A stretch of DNA of 64,000 nucleotides from JBPRGG01 sp051418075 (GCA_051418075.1 JBPRGG010000029.1:62001-126000); one strand, 5' to 3'; positions 53,372 through 62,389 are shown, numbered from the stretch's first letter. The notes: generated by a model not told the origin, from the letters alone. Numbers and translations: made by a program.

Positions 53372-53911
53372 CTAATCTAAAAAATCGCTTGCTTTATATT
53401 TCGATTTAATTAATTGATCCAATTTCTTTTTACACTTGTATTTTTTGGTTTTGGCGGTATCTGTATTAGCATAGCCAAGTTTTTGTGCTATATCATTCAT
53501 GGATAAACCGTCAAAATAATAATAGGTAAGAATATTTTTACAATTTTCACCTAACTCATTGATACATTCGTGCATTATTTTAATACGTTCCTGCCTTTCA
53601 TCATCTATATAGGATATGCCATCTTTTTCTTCATTTGACAATCTGCTTTTTCTGTCAAGTTCTTTTCGCCAAAGATTAAGGCAAATACTGTACAAATAAG
53701 TGCTGATCTTTGAAGTTAACACCAAATTTCCACTAGCTACTTTTTGCCAGAAAACAATTAATGCATCTTGATAGATATCCTTAGCATCTTGTTCTGTACC
53801 ACTATTGGACATGACCAACTTAACCATCATCCTATAATACTTTTTATATAGATAGTCAAGCGCCCTTTCGTCCCCTTTGCTTATTCTGGCAATTACTTCC
53901 TGATCCTTCAT
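53372..53911 (-). CDS. ECF-family RNA polymerase sigma factor
   Basis: The 179-residue sigma factor has region 2 (ALDYLYKKYYRMMVKLVM, AKDIYQDALIVFWQKV) and region 4 (NILTYYYFDGLSMNDIAQKLGYANTDTAKTKKYKCKKKL). The long linker between the regions and the Lys-rich region 4 end are typical of Bacteroidota ECF groups. It is followed immediately by the putative anti-sigma gene, so its activity is probably controlled by membrane sequestration. Targets are not identifiable from the window. Confidence 0.93.
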   Translation of the reverse strand: MKDQEVIARISKGDERALDYLYKKYYRMMVKLVMSNSGTEQDAKDIYQDALIVFWQKVASGNLVLTSKISTYLYSICLNLWRKELDRKSRLSNEEKDGISYIDDERQERIKIMHECINELGENCKNILTYYYFDGLSMNDIAQKLGYANTDTAKTKKYKCKKKLDQLIKSKYKASDFLD

Positions 53912-54197
53912 TACTTAATACAGGATTAGCTTAAAATGTAACCAACTTAGATAGATATAATTTTTTTATTGTTTAAAACTACACAGATATTTTAGAAATA
54001 AAAAAACCATAATTGATTATATATTACATTAATACTTGAATACTAAGTATATATCTTTTTCTAAGGGTTAGATGTTTATTGTATTGCATATTTGTTTTAG
54101 CACCTTAATGTTTTATTCAAATAAAAAAAATCTTAAATTTTAATAATTATATAAAACATATTTGGATATCAATGTTGTAACATATAATTTAGGGTGA

Positions 54198-54695
54198 ATG
54201 AAAAAAATGTCCAACTCCATTAAAATAATTCAATTAATGCTATCGGAAATTAATCTTATCCATTTGGTATTACTCATTGCTTTCTTTTGCTTTTCTTTTG
54301 GTAAAGCATCAGGTCAGGATAAAAATGATATAAAAGGGATATGGTATAACACAGAAAAAGATGCACGTATCGAAATTTACTCTTGTGCAAACAACAAATT
54401 TTGTGGCAAGATAGTATGGTTAAAAGACCCAAATGAAAATGGCAAAGCCAAGGTTGATAAAAATAATCCGGATAAATCCCTTTCAAATCGACCTATCATA
54501 GGAATGAATATTTTAGAGGACCTGACATTTAATCCTGATCAGAAGGCTTGGGAAGATGGAAAAATATATGATCCTAAAAATGGAAAAACATACTCATGTA
54601 ATATTAAGTTAAAGACGATTAATGCATTAGAGGTGAGGGGGTATGTAGGTTTTTCCTTATTGGGCAGAACCGTAACATGGTCTAAGGCAAATTAA
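54198..54695 (+). CDS. Secreted DUF2147 protein
   Basis: This 165-residue protein has a hydrophobic leader (IHLVLLIAFFCFSFGKASGQ) and a DUF2147 domain: GIWYNTEKDARIEIY, FCGKIVWLKDPN, GMNILEDLTF, WEDGKIYDPKNGKTYSC and RGYVGFSLLGRTVTW. DUF2147 proteins are small periplasmic beta-barrels found widely in Gram-negative bacteria without a known reaction. It lies opposite the ECF operon, 286 bases away. The signal segment is preceded by about 20 extra residues; a later start at MLSEINL is possible. Confidence 0.9.
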   Translation: MKKMSNSIKIIQLMLSEINLIHLVLLIAFFCFSFGKASGQDKNDIKGIWYNTEKDARIEIYSCANNKFCGKIVWLKDPNENGKAKVDKNNPDKSLSNRPIIGMNILEDLTFNPDQKAWEDGKIYDPKNGKTYSCNIKLKTINALEVRGYVGFSLLGRTVTWSKAN

Positions 54696-55317
54696 AATAC
54701 TTTGTAAAGTATTCAAATTGGTAACATTTATTTACTGATAAGACGTACAGGTGTCTTAATTTTATAATCTGACAAAAATTTTTTGGGTAGGACAATAATT
54801 TCCTGTAGCCTTTGTTATGAATTTTATTAATAAAATTGATTGTTCTTGTAGTAGGATTCGGACTGCATGGTGAAAAAAATAAATGCAGTAGCATCATATT
54901 ACAACAATGATAATTCTGTCTATCACTTAATCTTTTATTCCTTCTTTATTTAAACCTGTTTACAAATATTTTTAAAGAACTATAAATACGTAATAAATTC
55001 ATAGTTACTTTCTTTTCAAACTAAACAAGCAGCATTAGCCAATTGTAAAAAAAAAATAAAAAAAAAAACAATTATAACGAAATAATTTATTATAATTGTT
55101 TAGACATTTATTTTAGAGGTTTTGCTTTATAAATCTCTTTAAAATCCACCTGGATTTTATGATTTAAATAAAAGATGAATTCGATAACTTTAATTTATAT
55201 AGATTTAGATGTTATCCTTTGTGCTTGAAACATTTTTTTGCTTTTCTATTATTTCACAAACTTTCAAACTAGAAAGTCAAACAACTTATTGTACAAAATT
55301 TATGGAGGTGTTAAATT
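54696..55317. other. Gene-free AT-rich region before the helical-repeat gene
   Basis: About 620 bases with long A runs. A 12-bp perfect inverted repeat (AAACAATTATAA at 55066-55077, TTATAATTGTTT at 55090-55101) lies beside the A-rich run at 55047-55068. Read on the reverse strand this is a hairpin followed by T runs, like a terminator, yet no reverse-strand gene enters it. Confidence 0.45.
55304..55310 (+). promoter_or_regulatory. Strong Shine-Dalgarno-like sequence
   Basis: GGAGGTG lies seven bases before the ATG at 55318. Such sequences are rare before genes in this window, where starts mostly lack them, and it fixes the start of the 502-residue protein. Confidence 0.5.
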
Positions 55318-56826
55318 ATGAAAGATTTTAAACGGTTAGTTCAAATTGTTACAAAAAGGGGGCAGAAGAACATCCCTTTATTGTACTTCAACAAAGACAT
55401 TGAAGCGGTAGGTAAGGAACAAGAATTATTTTTAAAAACGCAATCAGGCGATTTTTCTAATGATAAGGATGCTTCAATGGGTATTTATGGGACAGAAGTT
55501 CCTGACCATAGGTATAAAATGCTCAAGTCTCGGGTTAAACAGAAATTGTTGAACCACGTTTATTTCCTTGATTATGATGATGAAAGGGTAACTTCATCTC
55601 ATAAGTATGAAGAAGAATGTCTTCGCTTGATCTATATATCCAGGATCCTTATGAATGAAGGCGAATTTTATGTATCCGAAAAACTTTTAAATAAGTGTCT
55701 TTACCTGGCTAAAGAAGCTGAATTTACCTATATCATTATTTCTTCTCTGGAATTATTAAGGTTAGTTCACACTGAAAATTGCAGACCAATTCATTTTAAA
55801 AAGACCAAGGAAGATATCAGAGATTATAAAAAAATTTATGAAGTTGAAGAGGAAGCCAGAGAGACATTTTATTTTTATAAGATCTTACTGAGCAAATCCG
55901 GCCATTCCCGTCGAAAGAATATTGATAAAGTGGAAACTGCTATTAAGAAGTTGAAAAGTCTTTATGAAAAGAATAACTCCTATCAAATATTCGAACAGTA
56001 TTACAATCTAAAGATCCTTTATCTGCAATTAAATGGTAATTATAATGAAATAATAAAGCTAACCAATGAAGTTGATCAGGAATATGAAAAAGGCAGTTTA
56101 AATGTAAAAAGGTTTGACAACCGGTATAATAAACTTGTAAAAATATATGCCCATTTAAATGCCAAAGATTATACTAATGGACTAAAGTATGCCGAGAAGT
56201 ACATCAGCGAATTTTCCAAATCTTCACAAGCCTGGTTTTCATTTATGGAAAATTATTTCTTGCTGGCCATGCATACCAAGTCCTATGAATTGGCTTCAAA
56301 TATCATCAACAAAGTAATGATTAATTCCTTTTATGATAAATTACCAGAACGTAATAGAGAAAAATGGGATATTTACCGGGGCTACTTATACTTCTTATCT
56401 CCTGATGATTCACTGGTAAGAAACTATGATTTCAACAAATATTTTGCCGAAGTGCCTGTATTCAGAAAGGATAAATCTGGTTATAATTCCTCCATATTGA
56501 TCTTACAGTTTCTGAATTATTTAAAAGAAGATAAGGTTGGACGCATAAGTGAACCGGTAGAAGAATTGGATAAATATGTTAATAAATATTGTACAGATTG
56601 CTTCAGCAAACGCAGTAAAGTATTCTTTAAATTGTTAAGTACTGTGGTGAAATGCGGACTGGATATCAGAACAATTAAAGTAAAGACCAAATATTTGTCT
56701 TCTAAACTTAAGGAAATTGATGTTGCCGGAGACATTTACGATGAACTTGAAGTGTTGCCATATGAACAACTCTGGGATATCATCATAAAATACCTAAAGA
56801 TCAATGAGGTAAAAGCGGAGTTATAA
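55318..56826 (+). CDS. Cytoplasmic helical-repeat protein, function unknown
   Basis: This 502-residue protein is without signal peptide or membrane helix. It is almost entirely alpha-helical, and the spacing of segments such as ILMNEGEFYVSEKLLNKCLYL, YYNLKILYLQLNGNYNEIIKL and GLKYAEKYISEF suggests degenerate TPR-like pairs. No catalytic motif is visible. The N-terminal 50 residues (LVQIVTKRGQKNIPLLYFNKD) are distinct and may be a docking segment. Proteins of this kind occur in several Cytophagales genomes from memory, without a name. A strong ribosome-binding site precedes it. It converges on sixA. Confidence 0.75.
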   Translation: MKDFKRLVQIVTKRGQKNIPLLYFNKDIEAVGKEQELFLKTQSGDFSNDKDASMGIYGTEVPDHRYKMLKSRVKQKLLNHVYFLDYDDERVTSSHKYEEECLRLIYISRILMNEGEFYVSEKLLNKCLYLAKEAEFTYIIISSLELLRLVHTENCRPIHFKKTKEDIRDYKKIYEVEEEARETFYFYKILLSKSGHSRRKNIDKVETAIKKLKSLYEKNNSYQIFEQYYNLKILYLQLNGNYNEIIKLTNEVDQEYEKGSLNVKRFDNRYNKLVKIYAHLNAKDYTNGLKYAEKYISEFSKSSQAWFSFMENYFLLAMHTKSYELASNIINKVMINSFYDKLPERNREKWDIYRGYLYFLSPDDSLVRNYDFNKYFAEVPVFRKDKSGYNSSILILQFLNYLKEDKVGRISEPVEELDKYVNKYCTDCFSKRSKVFFKLLSTVVKCGLDIRTIKVKTKYLSSKLKEIDVAGDIYDELEVLPYEQLWDIIIKYLKINEVKAEL

Positions 56827-56844
56827 GCATTTGAACAGCTGATC

Positions 56845-57336
56845 TTATGCTTTGTGTTTTTTAGGATAGTCAAAATGAAGGAGTGAACCTGCTTGTTTGT
56901 TTAACTCCTTCCATTTTGTTACTTCCCATTTTACAGCAAACACTCCACAAGTAGGTATGTTGTCTACCTGACCTGTAGTCAGTACGTTAGCCAGATCAGT
57001 AAATCCTGGATTATGCCCGAATACCATTACAGATTGTACACTTTCAGGTAAGTCTCTGATTAATTGCCAAAGTACTGCAGAATTAGCATGGTACATTTCC
57101 GGTCGGGCTTCTATCGATCCCTCATACTGGATTTCTGTAGCTATAATCACAGCTGTTTTAATGGCCCTTAATGCAGGACTGGAAAGTATAAGATCTGGTT
57201 TGATTTCTCTTTTACTTAATATTCTGCCCATTAGAGGCGCATCATTTCTTCCTCTGTGGTTGAGAGGACGGTCAAAATCTTCCAGATCATAATCCCAACT
57301 TGACTTGGCATGCCTTATTAAATAAAGTGTTTTCAT
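56845..57336 (-). CDS. sixA: SixA-like phosphohistidine phosphatase
   Basis: The 163-residue histidine phosphatase has the catalytic His9 in LIRHAKSSWDY, the second-half LILSSPALRAIKTA, and VMVFGHNPGFTDLAN with the second catalytic His. SixA removes phosphate from phosphohistidine, for example in His-phosphotransfer domains or the nitrogen PTS protein. The protein lacks an N-terminal extension and is cytoplasmic. A -7-like TATCTTTG lies on the reverse strand at 57379-57386. Confidence 0.9.
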   Translation of the reverse strand: MKTLYLIRHAKSSWDYDLEDFDRPLNHRGRNDAPLMGRILSKREIKPDLILSSPALRAIKTAVIIATEIQYEGSIEARPEMYHANSAVLWQLIRDLPESVQSVMVFGHNPGFTDLANVLTTGQVDNIPTCGVFAVKWEVTKWKELNKQAGSLLHFDYPKKHKA

Positions 57337-57378
57337 GGTCTCCGGGGTTAATCAATAGCAAAATACCGTGTATATTTT

Positions 57379-57386
57379 CAAAGATA
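57379..57386 (-). promoter_or_regulatory. Candidate -7 element for sixA
   Basis: TATCTTTG on the reverse strand fully matches TAnnTTTG, 42 bases before the sixA start. No clear -33 TTTG is seen at the right spacing. Confidence 0.3.
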
Positions 57387-57453
57387 ATCAAATATATTTT
57401 GAAGGTCAGTTATAAAAAATAAATGATTATATGAATATATGAAACTTTTTTAA

Positions 57454-57461
57454 TATGTTTG
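57454..57461 (+). promoter_or_regulatory. Candidate -7 element for the thioredoxin gene
   Basis: TATGTTTG fully matches TAnnTTTG, 60 bases upstream of the ATG at 57522. The -33 element is not clear. Confidence 0.3.
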
Positions 57462-57521
57462 CCGTTGTACATTTTAGAATACATGATCAAGTATTCATAT
57501 AAATATTAAATAAATGAATAA

Positions 57522-58028
57522 ATGAAAAAGCTTTTAGTCTTAAGTTTATTATTTGTTTTTGCTGCAATAACCAGTTGTAGTAATGGAAACAGTAAAAACC
57601 TGGATTCCGAATCTAAAGTAATGAAATCAGAAATTCATAATTTAAAAAAAGACATCGTTATGGAACATTTAACCAAAGAAACATTTTTGAAGAAAGTATT
57701 CAATTACGAAGAAAATAAGGACTGGAAATATGAAGGAGATCTTCCTTGTATTATAGATTTTTATGCAGACTGGTGTGGACCTTGTAAAATGGTTGCTCCT
57801 GTACTGGAAGAATTGGCAAAGGAATATGATGGTAAAGTTAATATATATAAAGTAGATACCGAAGCTGAAAGAGAATTAGCCGCAGCCTTTGGAATCAGGA
57901 GTATACCATCAATACTATTTTGCCCCAAAGAAGGCCAGCCTCAAATGGCTATGGGCGCTTTACCCAAGCCTTCTATTGAAAAAGCCATTAATGAAATCCT
58001 GCTGGCAGAAGAAAATGTTAATAATTAA
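57522..58028 (+). CDS. Thioredoxin-domain lipoprotein
   Basis: This 168-residue protein has a lipobox ending at Cys19 (FVFAAITSC), a linker of about 45 residues, and a full thioredoxin domain. The active site is DWCGPCK with Cys85 and Cys88, and the cis-proline segment is IRSIPSILF. The context is that of a cytoplasmic-type TrxA domain, yet the leader would place it in the periplasm attached to a lipid. It may serve extracytoplasmic disulfide reduction or peroxide defence. A strong terminator follows. A cytoplasmic form starting at Met47 (VMEHLTK) cannot be excluded. Confidence 0.9.
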   Translation: MKKLLVLSLLFVFAAITSCSNGNSKNLDSESKVMKSEIHNLKKDIVMEHLTKETFLKKVFNYEENKDWKYEGDLPCIIDFYADWCGPCKMVAPVLEELAKEYDGKVNIYKVDTEAERELAAAFGIRSIPSILFCPKEGQPQMAMGALPKPSIEKAINEILLAEENVNN

Positions 58029-58053
58029 TTTTAAGTAGTTTGTGATTCTAGGT

Positions 58054-58092
58054 AAACAAAGGTGCCTGTTTAATGGCACCTTTGTTTTTTTT
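58054..58092 (+). terminator. Terminator between the thioredoxin and VWA genes
   Basis: A 13-bp perfect stem (58054-58066 with 58075-58087) has an 8-nt loop, and the T run continues to 58092. The symmetric AAACAAAGG/CCTTTGTTT ends mean it could also stop reverse-strand transcription from the VWA gene. Confidence 0.92.
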
Positions 58093-59938
58093 ATTTTTGA
58101 GCCATTAGCTGGCAGGAACTGATCATATTGATAAACTCCAGTCTGTAACCTTCCTTATCCTGTCCTTTGGCGTTTCTGGCTAAATCATATATATCTTCTA
58201 AATTTATTTCACCCAAGAATTCCGAATCCCGCAGAAACATGCCAAAGGCCGCTACCGCAGCTGAAAATCTAAAAGTATCCGTTGTGGCTGAGATTTCAGT
58301 AAAGGAATCCTTTACAGTAGTAGTAATTAATTCACTTTCAGCGCTGCCAGGAGCTTTGTATCTAATCTTCAAGGTCATCAATTCCTGAGAATGCCTGGCA
58401 TTATCTGTTAATCGGTTTTTTTGGTATTTTAAAGGATCTACCTTTCTTAAATCAGGTCCTTTGGCTTGAGAAGGAATGATTTCATATAAAGCAGTCACAG
58501 AATGACCAGCCCCAATATCACCGGCATCTTTTTTATCATTGTTGAAGTCTTCATTTCGAAGAAGACGATTTTCATAACCAATTAGCCGATAACCTTGTAC
58601 GATAGCCGGATTAAATTCCAACTGGATCTTTACATCTCTGGCTATGGTAAACAAAGTACCCCCAAATTCATTAATTAACACTTTTTTGGCTTCGCTTATT
58701 CGATCAATATATGCATATTTTCCATTTCCATACTGGGCCAGGGTCTCCATTTTTGAATCTTTATAGTTGCCCATACCAAATCCGAGCACTGTAAGATGTA
58801 TACCAGTCCCTCTTTTTTGCTCAATTAGCCTTTTCATTTCAGAATTGCTGGATACACCCACATTAAAATCTCCGTCAGATGCCAATATAACCCGGTTATT
58901 TCCTTTTTTCATAAAATTATCCAAGGCAATTTGATACGCGAGTTGCAATCCTGCTCCTCCAGCTGTTGATCCACCAGCTTCTAATCGGTCAATGGCCTGC
59001 ATTATTTCCATTTTATTTTGACCTGAAGTTGCTGGTAATACTTGTCCGGAAGTTCCGGCATAAACCACCAATGCCACCTTATCCTGAGGACGTAATTGAT
59101 TGACCAGCATTTTTAAGGCAGATTTTAATAAAGGGAGTTTCTGTGGTGCAGACATTGATCCAGAAACATCTATAAGAAAAACCAGGTTGGAAGGAGGCAA
59201 CTTATCCGAGGGAATTTTTTGAGCCTGGATCCCAATATGAACCAATTTGTGCTGGTTGTTCCAGGGGCAGGATGAAACTTCCTGATATAAAGCAAAAGGG
59301 TGATCGCCGGAAGGTTCATTATAATCATAGTTGAAATAATTGATCATCTCTTCTATTTTTACAACATCCTTATAGGGCATTTGTCCCTGATCAATGAATC
59401 GTCTGATATTACTGTATGAAGCGGCATCCACATCAATAGAAAAAGTAGATAAAGGATTATTGGCAGGATCCAGGAAAATATTTTCGTGAATTGAAGCATA
59501 TTCTTCTGTGTTGTAGGTGATAGGCCACTCCGCAATTGATTCCTGCATGGTAAAAGATCTATCCTGTACATAAGAGAACCTTTGACCTAAGGCAATAGCG
59601 GGTTGCTGTTCACTTTCCAGCATAATTCCTTTTTTACCATAATGCACTGGTACCATTTGCAGGTTGATCTGTTTTTGATTAACCACTATCTCCTGACGTT
59701 CAAAGCCAGGGTGAGAAAAAATTAAAACAGCTGGTTTATCCGGAACCTTGAGCGAAAAATATCCGTTTTTATCAGATACATCATAAATGTTAGTTCCTTT
59801 TAATAGTATATTCACTCCAGGTATTGGTTTTTTATCATTTATTGAAGTAATATGGCCACTTACTTCAACTAATGATAATTTAAAATGGCTAAATAATAAA
59901 ACAGTTAAAGCAGAAACAATAATGATTTTAGTTTTCAT
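58091..59938 (-). CDS. Exported von Willebrand A protein with carboxypeptidase-regulatory domain
   Basis: The 615-residue protein starts with a signal-like helix. Next comes a CarboxypepD_reg domain (about 25-95, KPIPGVNILLKGTNI), then a YfbK-like N-terminal region (STFSIDVDAASYSNIRRFI; VKIEEMINYFNYDY). A VWA domain follows with intact MIDAS motif DVSGSMS and ASDGDFNVG, and a C-terminal DUF3520-type region (TLKIRYKAPGSAES). Proteins of this kind have no settled function but bind metal-dependent protein partners. The gene is divergent from the ECF sigma gene at 60044, about 105 bases away, and shares a CarboxypepD_reg domain with the anti-sigma protein, so the three probably act together. Confidence 0.92.
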   Translation of the reverse strand: MKTKIIIVSALTVLLFSHFKLSLVEVSGHITSINDKKPIPGVNILLKGTNIYDVSDKNGYFSLKVPDKPAVLIFSHPGFERQEIVVNQKQINLQMVPVHYGKKGIMLESEQQPAIALGQRFSYVQDRSFTMQESIAEWPITYNTEEYASIHENIFLDPANNPLSTFSIDVDAASYSNIRRFIDQGQMPYKDVVKIEEMINYFNYDYNEPSGDHPFALYQEVSSCPWNNQHKLVHIGIQAQKIPSDKLPPSNLVFLIDVSGSMSAPQKLPLLKSALKMLVNQLRPQDKVALVVYAGTSGQVLPATSGQNKMEIMQAIDRLEAGGSTAGGAGLQLAYQIALDNFMKKGNNRVILASDGDFNVGVSSNSEMKRLIEQKRGTGIHLTVLGFGMGNYKDSKMETLAQYGNGKYAYIDRISEAKKVLINEFGGTLFTIARDVKIQLEFNPAIVQGYRLIGYENRLLRNEDFNNDKKDAGDIGAGHSVTALYEIIPSQAKGPDLRKVDPLKYQKNRLTDNARHSQELMTLKIRYKAPGSAESELITTTVKDSFTEISATTDTFRFSAAVAAFGMFLRDSEFLGEINLEDIYDLARNAKGQDKEGYRLEFINMISSCQLMAQK

Positions 59939-60043
59939 GATATTCGTTTTTCTTAGTAGATGCAGGAAGCATAATTATTCCATAAATTCTTAGGGAAAAA
60001 AGAAAAAAAAATTATCTTAAGGCCATATACTGTACCGGTGAAT

Positions 60044-60640
60044 ATGTTCTTGAACAGAAAAACTAAGAAAAAGCAATTTGACCTTCTGGATGACCTGGCA
60101 TTGGTGCGTAAATATCAAACAGAAGGGAATCAGGAAATTATAGGGATACTGTTTGAAAGGTATCTGCACCTGGTGTATGGAGTATGTAAAAAATATATCG
60201 AAGATCAGGATGATGCCAAGGATGCAGTGATGCAGATATTCGAAAAATTGCTCACCAGATTAAATGATTATGAAATCACCAATTTTACCAGCTGGCTATA
60301 TGTATTAAGTAGAAATCATTGTATGATGTATCATAGAAACCAAAAAACCTTGGTTGCCATTAAAAATAAATACGGGCAGCTTATGGATTTGGACGTGAAT
60401 TTGCATCCTGCTAATAATGGCGAAGGTGATGATATACAAAAATTACTGAACGGTATAAAAAAGCTATCCAGGGAACAACAAAAATGTGTGGAATTGTTTT
60501 TCCTGAAAGGCAAATGTTATAAAGATATTTGTGAAGAAACCGGATATGAACTAAAAAAAGTGAAAAGTTATATTCAAAACGGGAAAAGAAATTTAAAGAT
60601 TTTTTTACAGGATCAAGATGAAGGGTCATTGGAAAAATAA
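60044..60640 (+). CDS. ECF-family RNA polymerase sigma factor
   Basis: The 198-residue sigma factor has region 2 (IIGILFERYLHLVYGVCKKYI, DAKDAVMQIFEKLL) and region 4 (LSREQQKCVELFFLKGKCYKDICEETGYELKKVKSYIQNGKRNLK). It differs from the ECF factor at 53372 in having a longer basic N-terminus and a Cys-containing region 4. The ATG at 60044 is preferred over a GTG two codons upstream. The anti-sigma gene begins two bases after its stop, so the pair is coupled. Confidence 0.92.
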   Translation: MFLNRKTKKKQFDLLDDLALVRKYQTEGNQEIIGILFERYLHLVYGVCKKYIEDQDDAKDAVMQIFEKLLTRLNDYEITNFTSWLYVLSRNHCMMYHRNQKTLVAIKNKYGQLMDLDVNLHPANNGEGDDIQKLLNGIKKLSREQQKCVELFFLKGKCYKDICEETGYELKKVKSYIQNGKRNLKIFLQDQDEGSLEK

Positions 60641-60641
60641 T

Positions 60642-61994
60642 ATGGATCATTTGAAGCTGGATCAAATACGAAACTACCTGGAGGGTAATTTATCCTCCCA
60701 GGAGATGCATGCCATTGAAAACCATTTATTGGACTGCGACCTATGCCAGGAAGCACTGGAAGGAATGGAAGGTGAGGATTATACTGAGGTAGACCAAGAC
60801 CTGGAGTTAATTAAAAACCAATTGAAGGATCGTACTATACCTCAATCATCTTTTGTTTTTAAATTTCCCTATACAGCAGTAGCAGCAGCCTTATTATTGT
60901 TAATGGCATCATTCTATTTTTTATTATTTGAAGTACCATATTTTCAACCGCCACAAATTACTCAGGAGATAATAGCGGATGAAGGTCCCTCGGATATAGA
61001 ACGAATGGAAGAAAAAATAGAGGAAGAAACTGTAAGAGAAGAAATATTCGTTGAAAACCCAGTTCAAGCTGAAGAACCTAGGCCTAATGCAGATAACGCA
61101 GACCAGTCCTCTGAAAAGGCATTATTGTCGACACAAAATAACCGTAACCCTGCTTCAGCCGGTGAGAAATATGATTCTGATGAAGTATTAGATCAGGAAG
61201 CTTTAGTTACGGTGCCTTCAAAAAAATTAGAAGTCATTGAACCAGATTCAGAAGTGAAATCTTTAGCTCCTTCAAGGGATATCAATAAAATGGAAGAATC
61301 CCATAACTCAAAAATTCCTGTTATTGAAGAAGCATCATCTCCCACAGCTGGTTATCGCAGCCTGGTTCCGAATAATGGGGCGGCAAACCATCTTTATAAA
61401 ATAAATGGTAAAGTGACCAATGCAGAGAATGGACTTCCATTACCTGGGGTCAATGTGATTTTTGATCAATCCATGCAAATAGCCGGAACTGTGACCGATC
61501 TTAATGGTATTTTTGAGTTGAACCTGCCTGTACCTGATCCAAAATTATCATTTTCTTCTATTGGTTTTTCAACAATTTCACAACAGGTGAAATATGAAGA
61601 TTCTGTTTTGGTGGAAATGGAGCCTGATCTGGCCCAACTTGAAGAAATGGTTGTAGTTGGCTATGGCAAAAAGAAAAGTATAGAGGCCGAATCATTTATT
61701 CCGGCAAGACCGGAGCCTGGCATGAATGCCTATAAAAAGTATTTAAGAGATAGTTTACGATATCCTTCAGAAGCCTTAGATAATAAAATAGAAGGCGTGG
61801 TGGAATTGACCTTTTTAGTAAAAGATTCAGGAGAAATCAGTGACATACAAATCACCAAGAGTTTAGGCAAAGCTTTTGATCAGGAAGCCATCAGATTAAT
61901 AGAAGAAGGCCCTTCCTGGCAGCCTGCTAGAAAAGATGGCCAACCAGTCGGTCAAAACAGAAAACTTAGGGTAAGATTTAAAATGAAGCCTTAG
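60642..61994 (+). CDS. Zinc-finger anti-sigma factor fused to CarboxypepD_reg and TonB C-terminal domains
   Basis: The 450-residue membrane protein has a cytoplasmic anti-sigma zinc finger with His28-x3-Cys32-x2-Cys35 (HLLDCDLC), one membrane helix (about 74-95) and a long acidic, low-complexity linker. A CarboxypepD_reg domain follows (about 251-335, GLPLPGVNVIFDQSM), then EEMVVVGYGKKKS, which looks like a SusC TonB-box sequence, and a TonB C-terminal domain (about 365-450, YPSEALDNKIEGVVELTFLV). This arrangement would let the sigma factor respond to contact with TonB-dependent receptors. It begins at ATG 60642; an earlier ATG at 60618 overlaps the sigma gene. Confidence 0.9.
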   Translation: MDHLKLDQIRNYLEGNLSSQEMHAIENHLLDCDLCQEALEGMEGEDYTEVDQDLELIKNQLKDRTIPQSSFVFKFPYTAVAAALLLLMASFYFLLFEVPYFQPPQITQEIIADEGPSDIERMEEKIEEETVREEIFVENPVQAEEPRPNADNADQSSEKALLSTQNNRNPASAGEKYDSDEVLDQEALVTVPSKKLEVIEPDSEVKSLAPSRDINKMEESHNSKIPVIEEASSPTAGYRSLVPNNGAANHLYKINGKVTNAENGLPLPGVNVIFDQSMQIAGTVTDLNGIFELNLPVPDPKLSFSSIGFSTISQQVKYEDSVLVEMEPDLAQLEEMVVVGYGKKKSIEAESFIPARPEPGMNAYKKYLRDSLRYPSEALDNKIEGVVELTFLVKDSGEISDIQITKSLGKAFDQEAIRLIEEGPSWQPARKDGQPVGQNRKLRVRFKMKP

Positions 61995-62062
61995 TATGTT
62001 TAAAACAGGAAGGGTATAGTTGGTTGTTAATGCATCCCATTTAAAACAGGCAAATACATTCA

Positions 62063-62167
62063 TTAAGAATCTTTAAATAACTTTTCTATATATACTGAAA
62101 TAGCAAACCCTGTTCCAATTGAGAAAACTGCTGAAATTAAAATAATTAAAGATAGATAAATAGCCAT
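62063..62167 (-). CDS. Candidate 34-residue membrane protein
   Basis: A reverse-strand ORF encodes a single hydrophobic helix (YLSLIILISAVFSIGTGFAI) with a charged C-terminus (YIEKLFKDS). The composition fits a real small membrane protein. It lies alone in the 395-base gap between the anti-sigma gene and kdsC. No homologue is known to me. Confidence 0.4.
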   Translation of the reverse strand: MAIYLSLIILISAVFSIGTGFAISVYIEKLFKDS

Positions 62168-62389
62168 AACATTTATTTTTGGTACAATAATAAATCAAAT
62201 ATAGAGGTTGACATTCTTAATTACACATCTGAAATTCTATAGACTTGCCTGCGTAAGATTTTTCTAAATTTATATAATTATTCTTGGAGTACTAGTTTAT
62301 GAGTATTAAAAAAATATTAAATTTTGAAGTTTTCTTTAAAACATCAAAATTAATATTGAAAAAATAAAAAAATTAAATAAAAGGAATAT

